From positions 1,302,001 to 1,366,000 of the forward strand of contig NZ_JAHUTM010000001.1 in NCBI RefSeq assembly GCF_019209905.1: 64,000 nucleotides of DNA, read 5' to 3'. Below are positions 53,078 to 61,461 of this stretch, one piece after another. A model generated the notes under the pieces. The model saw only the letters and a list, made by a program, of their open reading frames with translations, searched no databases and was not told the DNA's origin. How positions within the stretch are numbered: position 1 is the stretch's first letter; every line of letters begins with the position of its first letter. Origin of the DNA: Corynebacterium sp. TAE3-ERU12 (GTDB lineage: Bacteria; Actinomycetota; Actinomycetes; Mycobacteriales; Mycobacteriaceae). The position numbers and the translations under genes are program-made.

Positions 53078-54652
53078 ATGGGCCGCCATTCCACTGGGGA
53101 GTCCAATTACCGAATCTCGCGGGGCCTGTTATTCCTCATCGTGGCGCTGATTGTGGTCGCCGCGTTGGTGGTGTCGTGGGTGGTGCTCAATAGGGTCACC
53201 GATGAGCGCCGCGCGGTCAATGCCGACTGCACCAAGGGGGATATCAGTATCCGGGTCAGCGCGGACCCTGCTGTTGCTAACCAGGCTCAGCAGTTGGTGG
53301 CCGATTATGGCGAATCTAACCCAGTGGCGCATGACTACTGTGTGCGCCCGCAGTTGATGGTCAGCGGCAGCTACCAGGTGGTCGATGCTATTCGGGCCGC
53401 CGGTGAAGGTGATGATAATGCGGTGGCTGCGTTGCCGGCGGTGTGGATTCCTGCTGTCGATAGCGCGGTGGATGCTGCTGAGGATCTTGATGTGGTCTCG
53501 GTATCCGATATTGATGCCCGGCTCAGCCCCGAGCCGGTGGGGTTGGCTGTGCCCGCCGACCAGCGCGATCAGTACCGCGCGCAGACCTGGGATGAGCTTT
53601 CGGCGTTGAATATTGCCGCCCCGGGTGGTGATGACGCGGTGGTGTCGTCACTGGTTGCCGCCCATATTGATGACGGTGAGGCGCAGCAGCTGCGTGATGC
53701 GGCGATTGCTCGTGCGGAGCAGAGCGGGGATCTGACTGCCGATACTATTGCTGGCCAGATGGCCAATGGGGATAAGACGTACCAGGCTTTGGCGGCAACG
53801 CAGTCAATGACGATGAATGTGGGCCCTGGGGTGGGGTTTATTTCCCCGGAGGGTTCTGCAGCTATTGCAGCACCTGTGGTCGCTTTTGGTTCTGGTGGCC
53901 CGATTGATGAGCCCACTGCCCGGGCGGCGAAGTCCTTTACTGACTTCGCGGCACAGCGTCTGGCTGCCGATGACACGACCATCTCCCCTATTGGCCCCAC
54001 TGGCGCGCAGGCGCTGGCGGTAATGCCGGACTTAGCCCGGTTGCAGACTGACCCGTATGCGGGCAATCAGGACCCTGCGCAGGCCGCTGGCGATGCCCCG
54101 GCGGGTTCGACGGTGCTGCTTGTGGATACCTCAACTGAGGTTGATATTGATGCGCTGCGCCCGCAGTTGGTGCCCGTCATTGAGGAGGCCGGTACCGGTG
54201 CGGGCCGCCGGGTGGCGCTGTGGAATTTCTCGTCCCCGCAGTCGCCTGGGGTGCAAAGCCCGGTGCGCGCGAATACGTATTTGTCGGGTGCAACGCCGCA
54301 GGCTGATGTGGATCAGCTCAATCAGTTGCGCTCGGTGGGTGAGCCGTGGATGTGGCCCTCACTGCGTGAGGCGTTCGGTCACGCTCAGGATGGTTGGTTG
54401 CCGGAGACCACGAACCGGGTGGTGCTGGTCAGCTCTGGGCTGGATCTATCCGGTGAGGACCCGAATGCTGCTGTGGACCGGTTGCGCGAGATGATCGGCG
54501 AGGATCGTCCGGTGCGTGTCGATATTGTGCTTATCGGCGACGATCGCACCAATGGTGGTCTGCAGTCGGCTGCTGAGGCCACCGGTGGTGTTGTTATTGA
54601 TGGCCGCCAGGATCTTCCAGCTGCGCTGCGCCAGGCCTTTGGTCTGGGCTAG
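53078..54652 (+). CDS. Membrane-anchored solute-binding plus VWA-like protein
   Basis: 524 aa. A signal anchor (LLFLIVALIVVAALVVSWVVL, residues ~17-37) is followed by an extracytoplasmic region resembling bacterial solute-binding proteins (about 50-330, starting GDISIRVSADPAVANQAQQL) and a C-terminal domain with von Willebrand factor A topology (about 340-524: TVLLVDTSTEVD, NRVVLVSSGLDLSG, DIVLIGDD). The MIDAS is incomplete: DTSTE instead of D-x-S-x-S. Such 'substrate-binding and VWA' proteins are known in actinobacteria, function undefined. AAGGGG before ATG 53078. A perfect terminator follows. Confidence 0.8.
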   Translation: MGRHSTGESNYRISRGLLFLIVALIVVAALVVSWVVLNRVTDERRAVNADCTKGDISIRVSADPAVANQAQQLVADYGESNPVAHDYCVRPQLMVSGSYQVVDAIRAAGEGDDNAVAALPAVWIPAVDSAVDAAEDLDVVSVSDIDARLSPEPVGLAVPADQRDQYRAQTWDELSALNIAAPGGDDAVVSSLVAAHIDDGEAQQLRDAAIARAEQSGDLTADTIAGQMANGDKTYQALAATQSMTMNVGPGVGFISPEGSAAIAAPVVAFGSGGPIDEPTARAAKSFTDFAAQRLAADDTTISPIGPTGAQALAVMPDLARLQTDPYAGNQDPAQAAGDAPAGSTVLLVDTSTEVDIDALRPQLVPVIEEAGTGAGRRVALWNFSSPQSPGVQSPVRANTYLSGATPQADVDQLNQLRSVGEPWMWPSLREAFGHAQDGWLPETTNRVVLVSSGLDLSGEDPNAAVDRLREMIGEDRPVRVDIVLIGDDRTNGGLQSAAEATGGVVIDGRQDLPAALRQAFGLG

Positions 54653-54666
54653 GGCCCTTTAGCGAT

Positions 54667-54705
54667 AACAACAGCCCCGCGCAGATAAAGCGCGGGGCTG
54701 TTGTT
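54667..54705. terminator. Perfect 16-bp-arm terminator between VWA-like gene and merR
   Basis: AACAACAGCCCCGCGC and its exact complement around a seven-base loop; AAC/GTT ends give weak T-runs on either strand, fitting two convergent genes. Confidence 0.9.
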
Positions 54706-54732
54706 GTGCGCGGCTGTGGCCGCGGCGTTGTG

Positions 54733-55278
54733 TTAGCTGATGCGGCGCTTGCGGCGCTGGGCGAGTTCGTCGACGGGCTGGTCGACTGCGCAGCCGTCGA
54801 CGCGTTCGGAGGGGAAGCTGGCGATGGAGCCGGCGAGTTCCTTCATGATGCCTGGCACTGCGATGCCGAAGACGCCCTGGCCGCCATTGAGCAAGTCGAT
54901 GACTTCTTCATTAGAGCGGCACTGGTAGACGGTGCGGCCGTCAGAGACCAGGGTGATGGTGGCGAGGTCCTCGACGCCGAGGTCGCGGAGCTTATCGACG
55001 GCCTGGCGGATATTTTGCAGGGAGATGCCGGTGTCGAGCAGGCCGCGGACGATCTTCAATACGAGGATGTCGCGGAAGGAGTACAGGCGCTGTGAGCCGG
55101 AGCCGGCGGCATTGCGGATTGATGGTTCGACCAGTCCGGTGCGTGCCCAGTAGTCCAGCTGGCGGTATGTGATGCCGGCGACCTGGAGTGCAATGGGCAC
55201 GCGGTAGCCCACTTCTTCGTCCGGTCCCATGTCGAAAAGGGACTCCTGGACGCCATCGGGGGTGTGCGCGTCAGCCAT
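54733..55278 (-). CDS. MerR-family regulator (Rv1830-like)
   Basis: 181 aa dimeric regulator. The MerR winged helix covers ~20-95: VPIALQVAGITYRQLDYWART, GSQRLYSFRDILVLKIVRGLLDTGISLQ (split), and a coiled coil IRQAVDKLRDLG. The C-terminal part has no cysteine-rich effector site. ATG 55278 has GGGAGC upstream; an ATG at 55290 overlaps that site. A TTGACA-N17-AAGTAT promoter is present upstream. Position next to the bifunctional nuclease and FtsR matches the order Rv1830-Rv1829-Rv1828. Confidence 0.9.
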   Translation of the reverse strand: MADAHTPDGVQESLFDMGPDEEVGYRVPIALQVAGITYRQLDYWARTGLVEPSIRNAAGSGSQRLYSFRDILVLKIVRGLLDTGISLQNIRQAVDKLRDLGVEDLATITLVSDGRTVYQCRSNEEVIDLLNGGQGVFGIAVPGIMKELAGSIASFPSERVDGCAVDQPVDELAQRRKRRIS

Positions 55279-55316
55279 TTTTGCTCCCATAAGGTCGGGT
55301 CACAACGGTGTAGTTA

Positions 55317-55345
55317 ATACTTCGCCACAGTGGGGTCAGTGTCAA
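55317..55345 (-). promoter_or_regulatory. Promoter of merR with consensus -35
   Basis: On the minus strand TTGACA (55345-55340), 17 bases, then AAGTAT (55322-55317); transcript start expected near 55310, 32 bases before the ATG. Confidence 0.6.
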
Positions 55346-55365
55346 CAGGATAACCCGCACACACC

Positions 55366-55384
55366 CTAAAGTTTCAACCTTTAG
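55366..55384. promoter_or_regulatory. CTAAAG-N7-CTTTAG dyad upstream of merR
   Basis: A 19-bp dyad of the size bound by MerR proteins, in the 160-base gap between merR and the nuclease gene; it lies about 60 bases upstream of the merR start site rather than in the spacer. Confidence 0.4.
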
Positions 55385-55450
55385 TTGAGGTCTAGTTCAC
55401 CCTAGGAACAAAACCGCTGCTCATCGCGGTAGAGCTAAATACCAACGGGG

Positions 55451-56065
55451 TTATTTACCGGGGGCACTTCCATCACTATTGTCATCATCTGTCACATCAG
55501 TATCGCCAGTTTCAGGCTGCGGGGTGTCCCCGTCGGACGCCAAAAAATCAGCGGCATCAATATCCTCCAGGAAGCGCCGAAACTCATCGACCGACTCCTC
55601 CTGCTCCGGCTCCTCCGGGAAACCAGCACCACTGCGCTGCACCAACTCCGTGGGCAAGGACACCGACTCCACAAAATCCTGCGGGGCAATAATGGTCAGC
55701 TCCAAAGACTGGGCCAAGGCAATCGCCTCGGAAATCCGCAGACTAATCGGGTGCTCCTGGCCGGTGCTGTCAATGACCACAACATCGGAAATGAACACGC
55801 CCTCGACGATGCCGCGCACCTCTACCCGGTCAACACAACCGCCAAAGACCTCCACGATGTCGCCAATGGCGTTAAGCACCGTCGGCCGCGAGGGGCGCAA
55901 ATAGCCAGCCTCGTGGTCAATCAACGGCAGCGACGGCGGGTAAATCCACACCGGCACGTCCCGCTGACCGGCTTCCCAGTGCAAGATGACCAGTGCGTCG
56001 GCCTCTGGCCCCACGAAATTGGCCTCGCGGACAATAAGTTCAACGGGATTGACGATGCTCTCCAT
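55451..56065 (-). CDS. Bifunctional nuclease family protein (DUF151)
   Basis: 204 aa. The DUF151/BFN core spans ~1-130, starting VELIVREANFVGPEADALVILHW (split) with the family's IGDIVEVFGG and ISDVVVIDSTGQEHPISLRISEAIALA segments. The last ~65 residues are an acidic disordered tail. BFN proteins in other species degrade RNA and DNA; activity in this lineage is not established. GGGGAGG before ATG 56065. Lies between merR and ftsR, as Rv1829 does. Confidence 0.88.
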   Translation of the reverse strand: MESIVNPVELIVREANFVGPEADALVILHWEAGQRDVPVWIYPPSLPLIDHEAGYLRPSRPTVLNAIGDIVEVFGGCVDRVEVRGIVEGVFISDVVVIDSTGQEHPISLRISEAIALAQSLELTIIAPQDFVESVSLPTELVQRSGAGFPEEPEQEESVDEFRRFLEDIDAADFLASDGDTPQPETGDTDVTDDDNSDGSAPGK

Positions 56066-56122
56066 CGCGACATACCTCCCCTAGTCGAGGGCCTATGGCC
56101 ACTGCCGCCTGCGGCGGGGCAG

Positions 56123-56857
56123 TTAGTGAGTGGTGCGGTTGACTTCGCGCTTTACCAGCACACCGTGCAGCGACACCATCAGTGCTGTCATTTCCCGAGA
56201 CATCTCCTCGGCCTTCTGTACCGCGTTTTCTTTACGCGACCGGGCCGTCGGGGCCGCCGCACGTGTAATGAGGCCAGCTTCCCGATTAGCGGCATTGAGC
56301 ACAGACCGCAGGTGGCGTGAATCAATACCGTAATCACGCAACTGCGCCGCAGTGTGGGCAACAACAGCGCTATCGGCGTCGTACTCGCCGAGAGTGTCCG
56401 CACGCAGGATGCCGACGCGCTCCAGTTCGACGATGAAGTCCTCATCCACACCGGCTTCAGCAGCCAACTCGGCGCTGCTGAGCCGAACCGGGGCGGCGGG
56501 GCGAAACTGCTCGGCACTAACCAACGGGGTGACAGTGGCCAACCCATTGCCAGCACCAGCGGCCTCATCCATGGAGTCCAGCTGCTCACGAATGACCTTC
56601 AGCGGCATGTAGTGATCCCGCTGCAGGGTCAGGATATAGCGCAAACGGTCAATATCGGCCGGGGAATACTTGCGGTACCCGGACTTGCTGCGCGCCGGAA
56701 ACACCAGCTCCTCAGTCTCGAGGAAGCGGATCTTCGACACGGAGATTTCCGGGAAATCCTGCTTGAGCTCTTTGAGCACTGCGCCGATAGTCATCGTCCG
56801 GCCAGAACCGGATCGCGCTGCAGCGCCATGTGAGGTCGCCGATTGTGCTGCTGCCAC
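56123..56857 (-). CDS. ftsR: MerR-family regulator FtsR
   Basis: 244 aa regulator homologous to M. tuberculosis Rv1828 and C. glutamicum FtsR, which activates ftsZ and so influences cell division. The MerR winged helix (about 20-90) shows MTIGAVLKELKQDFPEISVSKIRFLETEEL in parts and RSKSGYRKYSPADIDRLRYI; a second DNA-binding-like or effector domain follows from ~125. The N-terminus is Ala/Ser-rich and the C-terminus ends in a helical MSREMTALMVSLHGVLVKRE. GTG 56857 is the start given by the frame; the internal ATG at residue 22 is an alternative. Confidence 0.9.
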   Translation of the reverse strand: MAAAQSATSHGAAARSGSGRTMTIGAVLKELKQDFPEISVSKIRFLETEELVFPARSKSGYRKYSPADIDRLRYILTLQRDHYMPLKVIREQLDSMDEAAGAGNGLATVTPLVSAEQFRPAAPVRLSSAELAAEAGVDEDFIVELERVGILRADTLGEYDADSAVVAHTAAQLRDYGIDSRHLRSVLNAANREAGLITRAAAPTARSRKENAVQKAEEMSREMTALMVSLHGVLVKREVNRTTH

Positions 56858-57017
56858 TGGAGTGAGTGTCTTTCTGATATATGCGTCCCTGACAGGGGAA
56901 AACTGTCAGGGGAGGCGGAATTGCTAAGGCTAAAACTCGCCCGCTGTGCGATCGCGCACCGGCGGCGAGGCGTTATCGACGTTCGCCCACGCGGTGCGCG
57001 TTCGGGGTGTTTTTAAC

Positions 57018-57452
57018 CTAGGCGCTCTCGCCAGCGGTGAGGAAGACCAAGCGGAACTTGCCGATCTGCACCTCATCACCATTGCCGAGCGTTGCCGAGT
57101 TCTTCGGCTCCCGGTTGACATAGGTGCCATTGAGGCTTCCGACGTCAACGACCTCGAAGGAGCCGTCCTGCAGACGGAACTCTGCGTGGCGACGGGAGAC
57201 GGTGACATCATCAAGGAAAATGTCGCTATCAGGGTGGCGACCAGCGGTAGTGACCGACTGGTCCAGCAGGAAGCGCGAACCCGCATTGGGGCCTCGCTTC
57301 ACCACCAGGAGTGCAGAGCCCTTCGGGAGGCTCTCGACGCCCGAAACGGCCGGCTCCTTGCCCGAACCGCCCTCCATCTCCTTCAGGAGATCGGCGCGGA
57401 ACACCGAGGTGGTCTCTACCGAGGCCTCAGGCTTGCCGGTGTTATCGCTCAT
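57018..57452 (-). CDS. odhI: FHA-domain protein OdhI (GarA)
   Basis: Phosphorylation-controlled inhibitor of the 2-oxoglutarate dehydrogenase complex. 144 aa: an N-terminal tail with ETTSVFRADLL in which Thr14 and Thr15 are the PknG/PknA/B target sites at the same numbering as C. glutamicum OdhI; then the FHA domain (about 45-140) with GRHPDSDIFLDD, VSRRHAEF and VDVGSLNGTYVN. When unphosphorylated it binds OdhA and blocks flux, leaving 2-oxoglutarate for glutamate synthesis. GGAGGA before ATG 57452. Confidence 0.96.
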   Translation of the reverse strand: MSDNTGKPEASVETTSVFRADLLKEMEGGSGKEPAVSGVESLPKGSALLVVKRGPNAGSRFLLDQSVTTAGRHPDSDIFLDDVTVSRRHAEFRLQDGSFEVVDVGSLNGTYVNREPKNSATLGNGDEVQIGKFRLVFLTAGESA

Positions 57453-57561
57453 CAGTGGATTCCTCCGCAGTTCGTTTCAGATTTCGACTACAGCTTTAAA
57501 TCATAGCGCCCAGCGCGGCGCTGGGGTACGCGATAATGACGATATCGGCGCCCCCAACCCC

Positions 57562-58326
57562 CTATGAAGCCCCCGACAGGCCGCCTTCACCTGCAGCTAC
57601 CGACCGTTGCCGAAACGCAACAATAAATGCTCGACCGAGGTACAACAGCCCGGTCCACAAGTACAAAACGGTCCCCCACACCATCAATGCATCCGCCCAC
57701 GGCGAAAACCACGGGGAAAAAGACCAGCCCGCTTCGGCCAACAGGTAGCACGGGATCGCGAACATCAACGCAAAAGTCGCCGCTTTGCCCAGGTAGAGAA
57801 CTTCCCCGCGGGACCGGTTGCGGTAGACCAACATCGTCGGAGCAAGCACCACATCCCGGCCGATAAGCAGGGCAGCGACCCACCACGGCAAAATCCCGAT
57901 CATCACAAACACCACCGGGGTGACCATGATGAACAGCCGATCCGCAGCCGGGTCCAAATAATGCCCCAACTTCGACGTCATATTGAAAACGCGGGCGATC
58001 TTGCCGTCCAACCAATCGGTGAAGGCCGACAGCATCATCACCGCCAACGCCGCACCATAATCCCCGGGGCCAAGCAACAGCCACACATAGACCGGCACCA
58101 ACACGATGCGCAGCATAGAAAGCGCATTAGGCAGCGTAATGACCCGTTCTGAGGGCACGTCGGCCTGCTGCTCGGCGATATCCCCCATCCCCGGCGGCAC
58201 CGCGCGCGCCAGGTGATCCGGCCGAATCCCGAAACGATCCCGCAGTGCCTGGTCACGCTCGTTATAGATGCGGCGAGCACGCGCTACATTGCTCTCCGCG
58301 CTACCCGGCTCCCCTGAAAATTCCAC
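57562..58326 (-). CDS. CDP-alcohol phosphatidyltransferase (PgsA-like)
   Basis: Membrane enzyme of phospholipid synthesis, 254 aa. The CDP-alcohol phosphotransferase signature D-x2-D-G-x2-A-R-x8-G-x3-D-x3-D is complete in DWLDGKIAR...G..LDPAADR. About six hydrophobic helices surround it; a hydrophilic ~60-residue N-terminus precedes. It corresponds to PgsA2 (Rv1822) next to SecA2 in M. tuberculosis; substrate (glycerol-3-phosphate or another alcohol) is not certain. GTG start 58326, 11 bases after the secA2 stop, so cotranscribed. Confidence 0.88.
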   Translation of the reverse strand: MEFSGEPGSAESNVARARRIYNERDQALRDRFGIRPDHLARAVPPGMGDIAEQQADVPSERVITLPNALSMLRIVLVPVYVWLLLGPGDYGAALAVMMLSAFTDWLDGKIARVFNMTSKLGHYLDPAADRLFIMVTPVVFVMIGILPWWVAALLIGRDVVLAPTMLVYRNRSRGEVLYLGKAATFALMFAIPCYLLAEAGWSFSPWFSPWADALMVWGTVLYLWTGLLYLGRAFIVAFRQRSVAAGEGGLSGAS

Positions 58327-58337
58327 CCACGCAACCT

Positions 58338-60611
58338 TTACCGAAACATATCCGCAATGGAGCCCATGGTCGACCCCCCGGCCAACGGATTGTCATTGAC
58401 CATATAGGTCCACGTCGACGTTGGCCGCCCCAAACCCTCGGCCTCAAAATCGACGCCCTGGTCGGTCACAGTCACGCTGCGGAAGGTGCGGGCAGCATCG
58501 GATACCGCACCGGCAGCCAACCCCTTAAACGCGGCAATAGCGGCGCGGTGAAACTCATCAATCGGGCTTTCTTTCGCCAATGCCCGCAAATGCACCGACT
58601 CACGCAGATCATCAAGATCCGCCAAATGCCGCGACCAGCCCTCATCCAGGTAGTGCAACATGATCCGACGAGCAGCCGCCCGAGCGGTGTCCTCGCCAGC
58701 TACTTCAGCCATCTGCCGGGCAGCCTCCGGTTCCCTGGCGGACAACTCCTGCCACGCCACATCACCGGTGAGCACCCGTTCGCGGCGCTCATCCAAAATA
58801 GCGCGCTGGTCACCGATGAGCTTGTTGTACTTCCAGGTGGTGGCATGAATCGACAGCATCGTCGCCTCAGTCACCCGCTGGGCGCGATCAACATATTCCG
58901 CAGCCCGCTTCTCAGTGATCTGCCCGGCCGCGTCGGGCTGCACCACCAGCTCCTCGCCGGCACCGCCCTCACGCACCACATCATCATCAAGGGCCACGAA
59001 AAATACCGACGAGCCCGGGTCCCCCTGGCGCCCCGCGCGGCCCCGCAACTGCCCATCAAGACGCGCCGTGCGATGCCGACTCGTACCGATCACACACAAC
59101 CCACCAAGGCGCACAACCTCATCACGCTGCGACTCATCATGCCCACCAAGGCGAATATCCGTACCGCGACCAGCCATCTGCGTTGATACCGTCACCGCGT
59201 TCAGGGCACCGGCATCAGCAATCACACGGGCCTCCACCTCATCATTTTTGGCATTAAGCACCGCCGCATCCACACCACGTGCGCCCAAAGCGTCGGCAAG
59301 CTGCTCTGATTCGGCAACATCACCGGTGCCCACCAACACCGGGCGCCCCGTGGCATGCACACTGAGCACCTCATCGACCACCGCGGCGAAAGAATCCTCA
59401 TGCGTGGCGAAAATACGATCCGGCTCATCGACACGAATACACGGCACATTCGGTTCCACCACAGACACCGTCAGCCCATAAAACTCACGGAACTGATCCC
59501 CGGCGGCAGTAGCAGTACCAGTCATGCCGCAGGTCACCGGATAGCGGCCAATGAGCTGCTGAATCGTCAACGTATCAAGCACCCGGCCACCCTCGGTGAC
59601 CGCAAGCCCCTCCTTGGCCTCCACCGCAGCCTGCAAACCATCCGGCCAGCGCTGCAGATCGGCCACCCGGCCGCGTGAACCATCAACCAGGGCCACCTTG
59701 CCATCGCGCACAATATAATCCACATCGCGCACCAACAGCTCCCGCGCATGCAAGGCCACATTGACCTGGGTCAACGTCGTGCCCACATGCTCAGCGTCAT
59801 ACAGGGAGGAAATACCCAACTCGCGCTCAATGCGGGCAGCCCCGGTATCAGTCAAAAACACATTGCGACGGCCCGGATCAACGGTGTAATCCCGGTCCTT
59901 GGTGAGGCGACGCACCACATCAGTCACCCGGCCTGTGGGCGAGGTACCCGGTTCCGAACCAGCCAACACCAACGGCACCAAAGCCTCATCAACCAGCGCC
60001 GAATCAGCCTCATCAATAATCGCCACCCGCGCTGGGGCCTGCACCCGCTCCTGCGGGCTCAGCGCGCCCCGATCGCGCAGCACATCAAAACCCAACTCAT
60101 TAACCGCAACGAACACCACATCACTGGCATAAGCCTGCCGACGAGCATCGGCATCAGCGGTTTCTTCAATAGCCGCCGACGTCAAACCAATAAACGAGAA
60201 AATCGGGCCCATCCAGCGCGCGTCCCGGGCCGCCAAATAAGAATTCACCGTGATGCAATGCACCCGGTCCCCACGCAAAGCGAAACCAGCCGCAGCCAGC
60301 GCACCGGACAGGGTCTTGCCCTCACCAGTGGCCATCTGCACCACATCGCCCTCCAGCAGGCGCAAAGCCCCCTGCAGCTGCACATCAAATGGGCGCAACC
60401 CGATGGTGCGCTGCGAAATCTCCCGCAGACACGCCAATAACTGCGGGGCATCGTCCTTATCAGCACGGGCCCGCGCGGCGAGGTCAGCGTCGGAAAGCTC
60501 AGCAAGCTCTGGGGCAAGCGCAGCAGCCTGAGCAACCAAAGAAACACTGCGTTTCTGGTCGCGTCCTTGGGACCCGCCCAGTGCTTTCCAGAACCAGCTC
60601 ATTCCCGCCAT
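58338..60611 (-). CDS. secA2: Accessory Sec ATPase SecA2
   Basis: Second SecA of actinobacteria, powering export of a subset of proteins through SecYEG. 757 aa, shorter than SecA1. Walker A MATGEGKT, DEAD-like IIDEADSALVDEAL, PPXD region, motif SATGT-type CGMTGTAT, and QMAGRGTDI plus QLRGRAGRQGDPGSS of the second nucleotide-binding fold. The zinc-binding C-terminal tail of SecA1 (CxCxSG) is absent, typical of SecA2. I start at ATG 60611, eight bases after a GGAGGA site, instead of ATG 60626, which lies just before that site. Confidence 0.94.
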   Translation of the reverse strand: MAGMSWFWKALGGSQGRDQKRSVSLVAQAAALAPELAELSDADLAARARADKDDAPQLLACLREISQRTIGLRPFDVQLQGALRLLEGDVVQMATGEGKTLSGALAAAGFALRGDRVHCITVNSYLAARDARWMGPIFSFIGLTSAAIEETADADARRQAYASDVVFVAVNELGFDVLRDRGALSPQERVQAPARVAIIDEADSALVDEALVPLVLAGSEPGTSPTGRVTDVVRRLTKDRDYTVDPGRRNVFLTDTGAARIERELGISSLYDAEHVGTTLTQVNVALHARELLVRDVDYIVRDGKVALVDGSRGRVADLQRWPDGLQAAVEAKEGLAVTEGGRVLDTLTIQQLIGRYPVTCGMTGTATAAGDQFREFYGLTVSVVEPNVPCIRVDEPDRIFATHEDSFAAVVDEVLSVHATGRPVLVGTGDVAESEQLADALGARGVDAAVLNAKNDEVEARVIADAGALNAVTVSTQMAGRGTDIRLGGHDESQRDEVVRLGGLCVIGTSRHRTARLDGQLRGRAGRQGDPGSSVFFVALDDDVVREGGAGEELVVQPDAAGQITEKRAAEYVDRAQRVTEATMLSIHATTWKYNKLIGDQRAILDERRERVLTGDVAWQELSAREPEAARQMAEVAGEDTARAAARRIMLHYLDEGWSRHLADLDDLRESVHLRALAKESPIDEFHRAAIAAFKGLAAGAVSDAARTFRSVTVTDQGVDFEAEGLGRPTSTWTYMVNDNPLAGGSTMGSIADMFR

Positions 60612-60746
60612 CGGGGTGTCCTCCATGGGTTACGCGGCCGCCGGGAAACCACCGGCGAGGTTAGGCCCCCACCCTAACGCACCCACGCCCCCACAATCCG
60701 GCACATCTGGCAGTGTAAAAACCACAACCCTTCAGAGAGGACACTC

Positions 60747-61223
60747 ATGACCAAGCACGAATTCATCCCCACTGCGGACCTAGTCGACGATATCGGCCCC
60801 GAGGTGCGTTCCTGCGACCTGCAAATGCGCAATATCGGTGGCCGCAAGCAATTCCACGGCACCATCACCACCATCAAATGCTTCCAGGACAACGCTCTGC
60901 TGAAGTCCATCCTCAGTGAAGACAACCCCGGCGGGGTGCTGGTCATTGATGGTGACGCCTCGGTGCACACCGCACTAGTCGGCGACATCATCGCAGCCCT
61001 GGGACGAGACCACGGCTGGGCCGGGATTATCGTCAACGGTGCGGTACGCGACTCCGCAGTCATCGCCGAGATGGACTTTGGGTGCAAGGCGCTGGGCACC
61101 AACCCACGCAAGTCCACCAAGACCGGCGCAGGTGAGCGCGATATTGTGGTCAGCTTCGGCGGCATCGACTTCGTGCCCGGCGAGCACCTGTGGTCTGACG
61201 AAGACGGCATTGTCGTGCAGTAG
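60747..61223 (+). CDS. rraA: RraA-family protein
   Basis: 158 aa trimeric protein of the RraA/4-hydroxy-4-methyl-2-oxoglutarate aldolase family. In E. coli RraA inhibits RNase E; many others are class II aldolases. Motifs: [35 protein letters not shown], and [21 protein letters not shown], where the Arg-Asp pair forms the aldolase metal/substrate site. Both functions remain possible. AGAGAGGAC before ATG 60747. Divergent from secA2 across a 135-base gap. Confidence 0.92.
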   Translation: MTKHEFIPTADLVDDIGPEVRSCDLQMRNIGGRKQFHGTITTIKCFQDNALLKSILSEDNPGGVLVIDGDASVHTALVGDIIAALGRDHGWAGIIVNGAVRDSAVIAEMDFGCKALGTNPRKSTKTGAGERDIVVSFGGIDFVPGEHLWSDEDGIVVQ

Positions 61224-61238
61224 CGAGCACCAGGCGGC

Positions 61239-61272
61239 GGGGCGACTCGTGCGGGGCGACTCGTGCGGGGCG
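61239..61272. repeat. Tandem 14-bp repeat, 2.4 copies
   Basis: GGGGCGACTCGTGC twice (61239-61252, 61253-61266), then GGGGCG. It lies between the rraA stop and the tRNA terminator, followed by a GGGGCGCCCC palindrome (61267-61276). Confidence 0.8.
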
Positions 61273-61294
61273 CCCCGGCCTCACAGGCATGAAA

Positions 61295-61321
61295 AAATCC
61301 CACCCGGAAAGGGTGGGATTT
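61295..61321. terminator. Terminator of tRNA-Pro (also usable by rraA)
   Basis: AAATCCCACCC and GGGTGGGATTT flank a five-base loop; read on the minus strand it is followed by a run of six T, four bases past the tRNA 3' end. Confidence 0.9.
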
Positions 61322-61325
61322 CTTG

Positions 61326-61399
61326 TCGGACTGACAGGATTTGAACCTGCGACCCCCTCACCCCCAGTGAGGTGCGCTACCAAGCTGCGCCACAGTCCG
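61326..61399 (-). tRNA. tRNA-Pro, anticodon GGG
   Basis: 74-nt cloverleaf on the minus strand: acceptor CGGACTG/CAGTCCG with discriminator A, D-arm GCGCAGCTTGGTAGCGC, anticodon stem CCTCA/TGAGG enclosing CTGGGGG (anticodon GGG, positions 34-36), T-arm with GGTTCAAATCC. The 3' CCA is not encoded (ACAA follows). Decodes CCC and CCU. Confidence 0.95.
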
Positions 61400-61461
61400 G
61401 CTGTCGCCGAAGCAACTCGTACAGGCTACAACATAGCCCTAAGCTCCGGCGAATCGCCTGG

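Noticed and set aside
59748..60440. 230-codon plus-strand frame inside secA2
   Set aside because: SecA2 motifs are all intact on the other strand; the plus-strand product is rich in His/Arg/Gln and unlike any family.
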